Assembly (NCBI GenBank): GCA_015680685.1
Contig: MNCI01004792.1
Coordinates: 520,558-584,557 of the forward strand
Origin: Gnetum montanum
Lineage: Eukaryota; Streptophyta; Gnetopsida; Gnetales; Gnetaceae
Reading direction: 5' to 3'
Length of the DNA stretch: 64,000 bases
Shown piece by piece: positions 24,531 through 35,800 of the stretch (position 1 is its first letter; every line of letters begins with the position of its first letter). The position numbers and the translations under genes were made by a program. The notes beneath the pieces were generated by a model. That model did no database searches and was not told the origin of the DNA. It worked only from the letters and a program-made list of their open reading frames with translations.

Positions 24531-25669
24531 GATGGGTAAAAGTGCCAACAGTGTTCATCAATGGTTACTCAAGTGTCGCCTTGTCAACAGAGAAGTGCAG
24601 AAATGAGGGAAACAGAGGATAGAAGGGTATGGGAAGGAATTTTTACAAAGGTAAGAGAAAAAAGGTTCGGGGAAGATGCAAGTGAGGTTCGGGGAAGACG
24701 CAAATGTGTGAATATAGCTTTCTCACGCATGAGCACTTAGGTTTCCTCCTGCGATTGCGTTTGCATGGAGTTGTGCCATCATTTTGTAGAAGAAGGGGCT
24801 TGGTTAGACAAATTGTGTTGTGTCTGCGTGGCCTGGATGAGTTGTGTTTCATCCATTTTTCCAACCCACGTTTTTTTTCTGCGCCCACTAGGTGAGTTGC
24901 GTTACGCTAGTTTATGGACTTGATTGTAATGTAGATGTAGAAAGTGTGCGCTGCGTATGTACGTTTTGCGTAAGGGAAGTTGATGGTGGAGATGCAGGGA
25001 AGTAAGAGTTAGAGGTAGGGTTATGGGAAAAGACAGGGATGCACTCCCGAGTGGACAAGCTAACTTAAGCGGCCATCTCAAAACGTCATCTGTATTTCAC
25101 CACTCTGATGAACACGCCTTTGAATGACATCCTCGTAGCAAGTAACCTACAACCAAAGAAGCAAACAGAGGACACCATTGCTTGATCAAATCATCGAAGA
25201 GGTTGTTGAAAAAAGTACCGTTTAGGGCGAGACAGAGTGAGCGGGCCACAAAGGAGGAACTGTAGCACGAGGCAAGGGTCTTCAACATTGACGCTCGGCC
25301 CAACATATCATCGCCAAAGATTATCAGACTCATCGCACCCGACTGGTTACGCAAGGAACCAACTAGGTGAATCTGTGAAGCGAGAGCCTGATAGCGATGA
25401 TGAGCAGAGATCCCCAAGGTCGTTTTTGATGAGAATTGCTTTGGGGTTCCGGTTGGTGAAACTAAACTCTTAAAGATGCCACCGCTATAGTGGGGGCGAT
25501 CATGGCATCTTCAAGGGTTTAGTAGTATGCCTTTCAGCACATCCGAGGAATTAGCAAAATGCCTGTGAGATCGCGATGCTGGGACTGTTCCAACATCCAA
25601 CCCCATTTTTTTGTAGCCGCACAGAGATGACTACGCTCGCTTGATTTGCATGATGGCGGCCTGTAAGTC
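24531..25669. other. 3' region of D between polypurine tract and repeat array
   Basis: Alignable with 27726-28689 of C. The best shared block on the minus strand encodes HHRYQALASQIHL then FGDDMLGRA (25417-25270), against NHRYRTSASQIHL and FGDDMQGRI in C. This could be a small decayed gene or conserved untranslated sequence. Confidence 0.4.
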
Positions 25670-25949
25670 CCAGTTTTAAGTCTTGGTAGACTGTCGTTGC
25701 TGGTTTTAATTCTCAGTAGACCATGGTCCCAATTTAAAGTCTAAGTGGACCGAAAAATGCTAGTTTTACGTCGTAGCGGATAGTGGTAGGGCTAATTTAT
25801 GGTCTCAGCAGACCGTGCTGTGGATGTCAGTTTCATGTTGTGACCCAGGGATAGATCTATGCTAGTTTTACATATCAGCAAATGGACACTCACCTGTGCC
25901 AGTTTTATGTCCTGGCAGACAGCCAGTGCCAGTTTAGCATCGTGGTGGA
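25670..25949. repeat. AGTTTTAAGTC repeat array of D, left half
   Basis: Units such as AGTTTTAAGTCTTGGTAGAC and AGTTTTACGTCGTAGCGGA occur about every 40-60 bp. C is inserted in this array; the other half continues at 43402-43620. Confidence 0.75.
25945..25949. repeat. Target site duplication of C, left copy
   Basis: GTGGA directly before the LTR start TGTAACGAC. It is identical to 43402-43406. Confidence 0.9.
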
Positions 25950-27659
25950 TGTAACGACAGAAACTGTCGGCAGCTGGAAATACCGACCGATATTCCGGCA
26001 TACACAGTTTTAGCCACGGATTCGTGCAAGGGCTAAGCTGGAAAAACGAATCCGCGGCGCCCTGAACGGTCTTGTCGATCAGACAGGGACTTACAGGTCA
26101 GTGAAAGCGGTGGCGATTATAGATTCCTGCGTGACGTGATTTGTTGCGAGAGATCGTAAAACAGGGCGACAGCGACGTAGATGGATCGTTATGAAGATAA
26201 GGCTAAAACGCCGGAAATATGCTAATCGGGAGAGAGAAAAAAAAACGTGTACTTCGCAAAGATCAAAGATCTATGTTTCAATGCTGGATCAGATATATAC
26301 TTCCGTGTATATTACGTTACAACGGGAGAAAACCCCCAACAACTGAATACAAAACGAGCGCAAAACAACAAGAAAACTGTGTAGACAGAAATCTGATCTA
26401 CCTTGTAGACCCAAAGCCTAGGTGCAGGGATGGTCAAGCTCTGAAGTCTGTCGATCTTTTGAACGATAGAACCTGCTAACTAGGCAAGACAACTCTGCAA
26501 TTCCTGTTCTGCTTCTTTGCTTCGGGTAGATCTGCTGTTAGGACTCAGGCGTGCTGTGTTCTGTTTCGGATAACGGATCGTGCTTGTAGCGATTACCAAA
26601 AGGTTGCTCTTGTTTCTCTACTCAAGGCGATGAATGTTCCCTTGCTCAGAAAATGCTCTTGTCCTCTTGATCTGCTGTCAACAAAAAGCGATAAGTGTTC
26701 TAGTGCTCTCGTTCGTCAACTTGCCAACTTGCTGCCTCTCTCTCCAAAAGTCTCTCTGTATATTTGTTAGTCGGAGTATTTATAGGCCGCGACACGCGCA
26801 ACCCTGATGATGTGGGCCCGAATGTCGCGGATCCTATTGGCGTGATTCTTTTAAGTCGCACTGCGACTATGCTCAACACGCTCATCGAACTGCGACNAGC
26901 ATAGTCGCAGTGCGACTTAAAAGAATCACGCCAATAGGATCCGCGACATTCGGGCCCACATCATCAGGGTTGCGCGTGTCGCGGCCTATAAATACTCCGA
27001 CTAACAAATATACAGAGAGACTTTTGGAGAGAGAGGCAGCAAGTTGGCAAGTTGACGAACCAGAGCACTAGAACACTTATCGCTTTTTGTTGACAGCAGA
27101 TCAAGAGGACAAAAGCATTTTCTGAGCAAGGGNTTTTTAATTTACGTCCATCACACAACTGCGCGTGATAAAGCGTAAACAATGCGTAACTTACGCTTAC
27201 CACGCAGCGGCGCGTGGTGGAGCGTAAGGAGCGTGCAACTTTGAATCATGACCCACGCACTGGTACGCACCGCTGCGTAACGAGCGTAAAGGCCACTTAT
27301 GTTATGCGCCATAAGAAAAAGTGCCAAGTCGTCGTATTTTTCTGGATTTTGCCCTCGACTACTTTGGAGCTTATCACGCTCATCACGCTGCCGTGCGTGA
27401 TAGAGCGTAAACTTGTCCTTGAACAAATTCGCCTTTGGCTGTCTCGGAGCTTATTACGCTTATCACGCTGCCGTGCGTGATAGAGCGTAAACTCGTCCTT
27501 AGCCAAATTCGTTATTAGCTGTCTTGGAGCCTATTACGCTTCATCACGCTGCCGTGCGTGATACAGCGTAAACTCGTCCTTAGCCAAATTCGAGGTGCGT
27601 TCTTGCTCAAATCACGAATCTTCGCCTGAGGCCGAACCCGTAATTTTCACGGTGTTTCA
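25950..27659 (-). repeat. 3' LTR of C (contains an assembly artefact)
   Basis: The ends match the 5' LTR at 41707-43401. In the first 200 bases I count nine differences, all transitions. Between N bases at 26897 and 27133 the sequence is an inverted copy of about 26640-26870, and the stretch matching about 42655-42880 of the other LTR is missing. The TATA box on the minus strand is at 26777-26784. Confidence 0.9.
26898..27132. other. Inverted duplicate between two Ns: probable assembly artefact
   Basis: This is the reverse complement of about 26640-26870, bounded by single Ns at 26897 and 27133. It replaces LTR sequence that is present in the partner LTR. It is most simply a mis-joined contig end, not biology. 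Confidence 0.85.
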
Positions 27660-27728
27660 ATGGCCCCTCTTTGTTGACGGTTAGAGGGCTTACCCGAAAA
27701 ACGCCGACAAAGAATGCGAAACACCGGA
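27651..27728. promoter_or_regulatory. Polypurine tract of C and flanking inverted repeat
   Basis: On the minus strand, CAACAAAGAGGGGCCAT ends at 27660, just before the LTR start TGAAACACCG. A second arm, at 27704-27725, reads CCGACAAAGAATGCGAAACACC, the inverse of the tract plus LTR start with a few mismatches. D and E show the same layout. Confidence 0.8.
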
Positions 27729-28689
27729 TCGGTAGAAGCAAGAACCACGTGCATCCATGACTACTCAGACGCGGCTCTGTTTTCGTAAAAGGAAGATTGG
27801 CAAGAGGAAGAGTGCAACTGGAAACAGGTTTGGGGAGGTGCAAACGGTGTTTTTATTTATGTTAACAGGAATGCTTTCAGACGAGCGTTGCGCATCAATC
27901 TGAGATATCTCTGTTACAATTGTANTCGCTTTGCACATTTCTTCCCGACACACGTCTACCCTTGATCCTTGTTTCCTTTTTCCCCACCACCCAATTCCCA
28001 TACGCAGCATTCACATACGCAAATCTTCGNAAAGGAAACAAGGATCAAGGGTAGACGTGTGTCGGGAAGAAATGTGCAAAGCGGAGTGGATGGGCTAACC
28101 TGGGTAGCCACTTCAGCACGCTGTTGTACTTCGCCGCTCAGATGAACGCACCTTTGAACGACATTCTCGAATTTAAGCAGCCTACAACCACAAAAGAAAA
28201 CAGGGGACGCCATTGCTTATGGACAACAGACGGGGCTTTTGGAGCCAATGCCGTCGGATGTTAATCAGAGCCAATGTACTGTCAAGACGAAGCCGGAGCA
28301 TACGGGCGAGGCCGCCAATCCTGATGATTCGGCCCTGCATATCATCGCCAAAAGGCATCGGATGTAGTGCAGCTCGTCGATCGCAGTAGGAACTGGCCAG
28401 ATGAATCTGCGAGGCCGACGTACGATAGCGATGATTGGCGGAGACTCGCAGAGCCGTGACCAACGAGGGTTTCGTTGGGGCTCCCGCTAACGAGGCTAAA
28501 CTCCTGGAGCTGCTTCCGTCGCGGCGGACGCGACGGTGGCATCTCCGAGGGATCAGTAAGATGCCTCTGTGCCTGTCCGAGGAATCAGTAAGATGCCGGA
28601 GGGTGGGGACGCCGGAACTGTCTCAGCGTCCCACCCGATCGGCTGTGCAGCTGTACCGGAGATGATCACGCTCGCTTGATGTGCCGGAG
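27726..28689. other. 3' region of C; includes an artefactual segment
   Basis: Between the polypurine tract and the repeat array. 27926-28029 lies between Ns at 27925 and 28030. Its first part (about 27926-27980) is repeated in inverse orientation just after 28030, a probable assembly fault. The part from about 28180 to 28690 aligns with D (25100-25680), including the NHRYRTSASQIHL and FGDDMQGR blocks on the minus strand. No known domain was recognised. Confidence 0.45.
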
Positions 28690-28925
28690 TCCTAGTTTTA
28701 AGTCCTGGTAGACTACTGTTACTGATTTTAAGTCTCAGCGGACCATGGTCCCATTTTAAAGTCCGGGCGGACCGAGAAGCGCTAGTTTTACGTCGTAGCG
28801 GACGGTCACCAAGTACCAGTTTAGCGTCGTGGCGGACGCGTGCAAGGCATGCCAGTTTTACGTCGTAGCTGACGGTCAGTGCCAGTTTAACGTCGTAGCG
28901 GACGATCACCGTCATATCTGTTGTT
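28690..28925. repeat. AGTTTTACGTCGTAGCGGAC repeat array of C
   Basis: About six units with the core AGTTTTA(A/C)GTC(G/C)TAGCGGAC lie between the integrase stop and the 3' region. They are homologous to the arrays at 25670-25949 and 43402-43620 (D) and about 58450-58660 (F). Confidence 0.8.
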
Positions 28926-28941
28926 GACACCGTCGTTGCTG

Positions 28942-31900
28942 CTAGATGAAGTACTGCTTTAGATACACATGATTCACAGGATTCGCTAACTTGTTGCCGT
29001 TAACATCTGCCAATTTGAACGCTCCGTTGCTGTACGCGTCGGTTACCAAGAAAGGGCCTTCCCAGTTCGCAGAGAACTTGCCTACTGGTTCACGCACAGC
29101 CTTGAGAACCAAGTCTCCTTTCTTGATCGGACGCTGCTGAAGGTTGTGATGATGCTTTTGTCTCTGTTTATCCTGATATTTCTCAATCGCCTCAAGAGCC
29201 TGTATCTGCTTCACTTCTAATGACTCCAAGTCCATTATTCGAGCCTCGGTGTGTTGAGTCTCATTTATAATGGTGAAGAGGACCATTCTCAAAGAAGGAA
29301 TCTGCAACTCCAGAGGTAGCACCGCCTCAGATCCGTAAACTAGGCTATAGGGCGTACTGCCTGTAGCTATTCTACAGGTAGTACGATATGCCCATAGCAC
29401 GTAGAGGATCTGCTCATGCCACCGCCTTTTGTTGCCGTCGAGCATTTTCTTGAGTAAATTCATTATTATCTTGTTCGATGCTTCAGCTTGACCATTTGCC
29501 TGCGGGTAATAAGGGGAGGAAAAAGACTGCTTGATGCCTAGGTTGTCGCAAAAGGATTTGGTATCCACGCTACTAAACTGTGGCCCATTGTCGGTCACAA
29601 TAGTCATCGGGAGACCAAATCGAGTTACAATGTTATCCAAGATGAAATGGCAAACCTGTTGGGATGTAATATTCCGCAGGGGGATAGCTTCTACCCACTT
29701 CGTGAAGTACTCAGTGGCGGTAATGATGAAGCTATGTCCTGTGGAAGATTTTGGTGTGATGGGTCCTATAATGTCAAGTCCCCATCGTTGGAATGGCCAT
29801 GTTATCTGTGTGGTGTGCAACTCTGTGGGTGACACGTAGATGAGGTTGGCGTGATGTTGACACGTGTCACAGGTCTTAACCTTTGTCAAACAATCTCTTT
29901 CCATGCGTGGCCAGTAGTACCCTAAGCGACGGATTTTTAGGGCCATAGCCCGTGGTGCTACGTGGCCACCGCACAGTCCCTCGTGAACCTCGCTAACGAT
30001 GTGTTGTGCTTGGTCTGCGTTAACGCAAGTGAGCAATACGCCATCAAAGGAGCGTCTGCAGAGAGTACTGTCCCCGATGATGACGTAGTGCCTAGCGCGT
30101 TTACGGGTTGCGTCTTTTTGCGCACGCGTCAAAGCAGCTGGTAACTCACCTTGTAAAAGGTAAGATTTGATATGATCGTACCATTCAGGCGTGCTTTCCT
30201 CGGTAAGAGAGGAGATTTGCACCGTCTGAATGATAGGGTCTGTGCAGTCTGTAATCAATGTGGGGCAGGTGTTAAGCAAATGTGACGGCACGTGTAAAGC
30301 CAGAGTGGCCAGTGCGTCGGCCAGCGTGTTGTCAGTCCGCGGGACGTGCTGGGCGTCGAAGGTCATAAATCACCTCAGAAGATCTTTGGCCTGATTACAA
30401 TAGGGCTGCAAGTGTACCGCTTTACAGGCGTAGACTCCAGTGATTTGATTTATGACAAGCATCGAATCGCCCCTAATTGACAGGTGTTGAACATCGAGTT
30501 CGCCTGCAATTAATAGTCCTCTGAGGAGCCCCTCGTACTCTGCCACGTTGTTCGTACAAGGGAAGGTCAATCGATAAGCATGTAGACGCACATCCTCAGG
30601 CGATAGCGTAAGAACAGTGGCCGCACTGCCGCCTCCAGCGGTTGAAGCTCCATCGAAATACAATGTTGCTTCGAGGCCTGCCGAAACAGGGCTTAAACTA
30701 TGTACGTGTTCATCGGGAAATTCTGGCTCTACGGTCGCGTGGTTGTCAATTGGTGAAGTTGTTAACTGGTCTGCTATCATCTGGCCTTTCGTGGATGATT
30801 GGCCAATATAGTGGAGGTCGAACTCCACGGTGATAGCTTTCCAGCGAGCGATTTTACTGCTTTCGTATAAACTATGTGTAATGGCCCTAAGGATGTTATT
30901 TTTACAAATGACGTTAACCTGACTATGAAAAAGGTAATGCCTACATTTCTTGAGCGTAAAAACTAATGCTAAGCAATTACGCTCAACGTCGTTATATCTC
31001 GTCTCGTATGCACACAGAGCGTGACTTAGGTAATAGATGGGCATTTCTGACCCATCCTCCCTTTTTTGACAAAGCAACGCTGCTATTGCCACGTCTGAAG
31101 TGGCGAGGTAGATGAAAAAAGGCAAATCCCTTTGCGGCGGGAAAACCGTTGGCAAATGTTGCAATTCCTGTTTTAAACTGTCAAACGCACACTGGCAATC
31201 GTCGGTCCATTCAAAATTAACCCCTTTTTTCAGCAAATGTTGCATGGGATGTAACTTGTCGGTTAATCGTGAAATAAACCTGCGTATGAACTGTAAACAG
31301 CCCTGTAACCCGCGTAGTTGCTTGAGGTCTGTTGGAGGTTATAACGCGACAATGGCTTTGACCTTATCAGGGTCAACTCGTATGCCAGTTTCTGATACCA
31401 CAAACCCCAGCATGCATCCGGTTTTGACTCCGAATACGCACTTCTTTGGGTTAAGCCGAAGCTCGTGTATGGAGCATCTCTTAAGGACTAACTCCAGGTC
31501 CTCTGAATGATCTTCCGACTTCAAAGACTTCACAGCTATGTCTTCTACATAATCATTCAGCCTTCCTAGGAGGTAATCGCTAAAAATGTATGTCATGGCT
31601 CGTTGATACGTCGCTCCGGCATTCTTCAGACCGAACGGCATCATGGTATAGCAAAACATTCCCCAGGGTGTCATGAATGTTGTCGTCAACTGGTGTTCTG
31701 GGTTGATGCGAATCTGATTATAGCCTGAAAAGCCATCCATGAAGGACATAAGCGCATGCCCAGCTGTTGTATCCACTAGCTGGTCGATACTCGGCAATGG
31801 GAAATTATCCTTGATTGTGGCCTTGTTCAAATCCCGGAAGTCTATGCATATGCGTATACCCCCGGTCTTTTTCGACACGACCACAGTGTTAGACACCCAG

Positions 31901-32409
31901 TCCGAATAATCGACCGCGCAGATGAAACCAGCCCGATATAGTTTGGTGATTTCATCACGCACTGCTAGTGCGATCTCTGGTTTGACTTTGCGTGCCTTTT
32001 GCCTAACTGGTTTGATCTGCGGGTCAAGGATAATGTTATGCTGGATTAGTCTAGGATCTAACCTAGGCATGTCTTCATATGACCATGCAAAGACAGTGAT
32101 GTTGTCTTGCAGGACCTGTTTTATTGCGTTATGCGTTTTCTCGTCTAGTAAGGAACTGACCTTAAGCGTCCTGGTCTTACCCCTATGCGTAACGATAGGG
32201 ACCTCACTAATGGGATCCTCGGTTATGTCCCCAGCTTCCAGGTCTAGCGTGCGTGTGGACTGTTCTGGCCAGTCTGGGGATGTCTCCGATGTAGCTATGG
32301 TTACACCTACTAAAGGGGGGTCTGCGTCTACTAATGTAAAGTCAAAAGGCCTAGTTAACTGCCTGTATGGGCCTATTAAGTTTAAAGGTGCTGAAACCGT
32401 GATGTCCAT
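28942..32409 (-). CDS. pol: Element C pol: RT, RNase H, archaeal-type RNase H and integrase (two in-frame stops)
   Basis: The frame is continuous from the conserved ATG at 32409 to the stop at 28942 (1156 codons), with stops at 31339-31341 and 30370-30372. RT has IRICIDFRDLNKATIKDNFP near 31850. Its catalytic box reads YVED (31540-31551) where D has YVDD, so a key Asp is replaced by Glu. The first RNase H covers about 31245-30750. The second, archaeal-type domain (about 30690-30430) keeps FDGAS, AEYEGL and GDS. Integrase (from 30366) has a zinc-binding H..C..C region, then GLDIIGP, TDNGPQF and GQAEASNK as the D,D,E residues. It ends VYLKQYFI with no chromodomain. Dual RNase H is the mark of the Tat lineage. 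Confidence 0.93.
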
Positions 32410-32436
32410 CCTCCGTCTGTCCTGCAAAAGCGGCAA
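32410..32436 (-). promoter_or_regulatory. Splice-acceptor-like site at the start of pol in C
   Basis: The minus strand reads CGCTTTTGCAG followed by GACAG, with the AG at 32423-32422 and the pol ATG 12 bases further on. The frame upstream has no ATG and soon meets a TAA. D has GATTTTGCAG at the same distance from its pol ATG, and B has CATTGGCAG. Ogre elements are known to splice out an intron between PR and RT. No matching donor could be fixed. Confidence 0.5.
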
Positions 32437-32679
32437 GTGCGTAAACGGTTAGGAGACAAGTGACAGGATGTTGCTAAAGGTGGAATGCTAACTGAAATTT
32501 TGAATGTTGGCGACAGAGTTTGTAATCAATGCAACCCGATTACGAGGCGATAAGATGTGGTAGTTTAACGTCATTTCGGATAGTGGTGCGTGCGATATCG
32601 ACCGAATTAATACCAAATTTTCGGATTCCGTTTCGGGAAAGTTCCGCTTTAATCCAATATCAAGTCAGCGATCTTCACG
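32437..32679. other. Spacer between pol start and cargo gene promoter of C
   Basis: It contains one AGTTTAACGTCATTTCGGAT unit at about 32562. The part just upstream of the TATA-like box (AATCCAATATCAAGT) is similar to the same place in D, so it is probably promoter sequence of the cargo gene. Confidence 0.5.
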
Positions 32680-32687
32680 TATAAGTA
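32680..32687 (+). promoter_or_regulatory. Putative TATA box of the cargo gene in C
   Basis: TATAAGTA lies 174 bases before the cargo ATG, on the same strand. D has the identical octamer at 47450-47457. Confidence 0.6.
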
Positions 32688-32853
32688 TGTAGTCTTTTGA
32701 TGAAACTGGTTGTTAGCTATCTGGATTTGAATTTCACAAGGAAGGAGAGAGAAAGAAGCAGAGAGAGCAGGGAGAAGGAAAAATAGGCGACGGAGGCGTG
32801 TAACCTGTCTAGTATCTGTAAGCAAGCTGTAAAGAAACCCTGCGACTATCGTG

Positions 32854-35800
32854 ATGGCTCCAAAGGCAAAGAAGCAGAATGCCAAATTGGCAAAAATCGA
32901 CGAAGTGCAGGCAAGCCTGAACCGTGTTTCGCGGGCGTTGATCGATGTCTGCGATCCGACGCCTCTCAACCGGTAGGCCGTTCTTTACGCTTGGTCTATA
33001 TGGCTTTTTGTTTTGGTTGTTTAAATGTCTCTAGCGTGAATGCGTGCGTCAAATTATGGACCTCGGCTTAGTGCGAGGGTTTTGATGAGGTTGCGTTTAT
33101 TGCCATTGTCAGGGACAAACCTTGCGTTCTTCCAAGGGTTTGGGCAATTTCAGCTTGGTTGCGTTTTACGATTTTTTTTTCTTCTGTTACATGTGAATGT
33201 ATAGATGTAGACGTTTTAATGAGTCTTGGTCGTTTCTACAGCATTGCGCTGAAGCCCATCCTGCTTGTGCTGGATATTTTTGGGGTTTTATGCTGGTTAA
33301 ACCCTATCGTCCCAAATGTCCCTCCTCCGCACACGAGAGTGCAGGGGAAGGCCATTTGGTACCGAAAGGGTGCGTTGGAATTTTTGCAATTTTTGCTACG
33401 TAGGTTCAGCATCATCATTTGGTCGCATGTGACTGGAGATGTTGCCGGGGCCGTTCTGGAGCACCTGTTGCCAGGGTCTTTGCAGGGGATTCTGGCCTAT
33501 CTAACAGACGGGGCGGTTGAAACGGGCAATCCCGAGGACCAAGCACTCAGCTCTCGGGGTCTGAGGAACTTGCAGTGGATCTGGGGTATGACCCACTTCA
33601 ATTGCTACCACGCATACAATACGTTGTTTATGGCCCGTCATGTGTCAACGTATTTCCAGAACCCTCAAGGCACAGTATACTACGCAGGCGGGTAAGCAGA
33701 TCTCGATGACTTTGTTTTATTTTTATATGTTACGATGTGTGAAAAGGATGTAAGAGTAAAAATTTAGCTATAGGAAGAAAATTTTAGGTGTAGGAAGAAA
33801 AGTGAAACTACGCTGTATTGTACAGGTTTTTTATCCGCGACAACAAACTAATCGGTGACGGCGATGCGCTATCCTGTGCCGAAACGGCGATAACACTGTT
33901 CACCGCGACGAATAACGTTCGTGCCGGCCTTATCTGGCAAATCGGCCACGAGATGCGTGAGTACCACTCACGCTACGAGGAGGCCTTCAAGAAGTGCCAG
34001 AGCCTCGGGTGGTTGCACGAGGATTGGACGCTGGATCCGCCCCTCAGCGTCGAGGATGTGGAGATAGAGCTCCCGCAATTCCCGCTGCCGTTTGGCCCCG
34101 GTAAGGCTGCTGCGTGTTTAGTGCTATTAACTGGTTATGATTATTGCAATAAGGTTTGTGTAATGTCTTGCGTTTTTGACTTACAGTCCGGGAATCTCAG
34201 GAGATTACCCTAACAATTTCCGGCCGCGGGGCGAGAGATGTCCTCTTTCGTTACGGGGACATCAAAGAGGCACAGCATTGGCTTGGCCACTCAGCGGCCC
34301 CAGCCGTGGTGGTGACTAACCTCCAGACTGCAGGACTGCTGCACCTATTTTTAGCCGCCACCCCTGACGTTCCCGCCAACGAGATGATCGGCTTGGTGGA
34401 CTCCTTTAATGCGAGGGCCGACCGTTTCAGCACGCGCGTGCACAACGTGCGTGTGAACTTTGACATTAACGCACAGGTCTTCTCAGACCTGTTTGGCGTT
34501 CCTTCCAGCGGCCTTCCTATAAACGTGAAGGCCCAGAGGGGCGTCAAAGTGGAGGCGCTTCTGCAGGAGTGGGCCAAAGTCCCTAAGGATACTAAGGGAT
34601 TTCCCTGTGAACAGTTTGAGCTGCCGACTGCCAAAACGCTGTATCCCCTTTTTCGGGCCCGTGCCTTCCCCAAGACTCTCTCGCAAGCGTGGAACTTTTC
34701 GGTGGAACAGACGCATATTATGCGAGAGGTGTTGGAGGAGGGGGCCCGTTTCGACTGGGGCAGTCATCTCGCCAAGGGTTTGCGGAGTGAGATGGTCAAG
34801 CTTCGCGAGAAGCTTGAGTCTCGCTTCAACGTGCACCATGCCTTTTTTATAGCCATCTTCCGGCGGTTCGAGGAGTATTTGGTCGTCCAAAAGAATGGGG
34901 TCTGGGTACAGCAGGACCGAGACCAGCTGTCCAAACCCTGGATCGCCCACATCCTCAACACTACCCGTGGGCAGGATCCGCCAGAAGGAATCGGAGAGTC
35001 AATGTCCGTGACTACCAAGGCCATGACGGCACCCCGAGTGCGGGGTCTCGACAGTGTAGGCGGGATAATGCCTACCTACACTGGCGATGCCTCGCGAGGG
35101 AAACGCTTGGCCAAGGATATCGTGGAGCCTGCAGCTCGGCGGAAGAGGCTCCGCATGGCTGAGGTCCCTGGAGGCGAAGCTGGCCACACCGTAGGGCTCA
35201 CGGTGCAGCGGACTAAGCCTCCGCCTGGTAAGTATAAAGACTGTATATGCGATTTTTAATTTTGAATAGTGGAATTGTGTTCTAAGGCATGAGGATGTAA
35301 ACAGCAAAAAGGACAGGTCGATTGACCCCTGAGACAGGGGCAATGGTGTTAAAGAGTGGAGAGGGGGCCTCGATTTTTGGAACAGAGGCCCCAGCTGTTA
35401 GCACGCGTTGTGCGCAGCCTTCAGCACGTGGGGTAGCCCCAGCTATGGGTGGGAGCCGCGTACAGACGGGGGAGGAGGCTCCTGCTACTAGAACAAGAGA
35501 CACATAGACCCCGGTGCGTGAAGTAGAGAAAAGTAGAGAAGACGTCGATGACGCTGCCACTGTCACCGGCAGAGGTAATGAGCGTATGTTTTTTTTTATG
35601 GGTTTTGCAAGCATCTGTAAACAGACAGTATCTAATCGAGTATGTTATAGGAGAAGGAGATGCCTCGACATCAGCTGCTGCTAACGAAGGGTGGAGGGAT
35701 CTCCCCGATAAGCTCGCCTTCATGGAAGGCGTGATTAACGACATGATCAAGCGTCTCGAACGCTCCGACCCTGGCGCTGGTAAGCTAATAGAAGCAAATG

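Noticed and set aside
26898-27132. True inverted repeat in the C LTR
   Set aside because: It is bounded by Ns, replaces LTR sequence present in the partner LTR, and mirrors the adjacent sequence exactly, so it is an assembly fault.
28942-29050. Chromodomain at the integrase C-terminus
   Set aside because: The frame ends VYLKQYFI soon after the GPF-like region; no chromodomain residues are seen.
30370-30372. Programmed stop or readthrough between RNase H and integrase in C
   Set aside because: D has a sense codon in the same place and the change fits CGA or CAA to TGA; decay is simpler.
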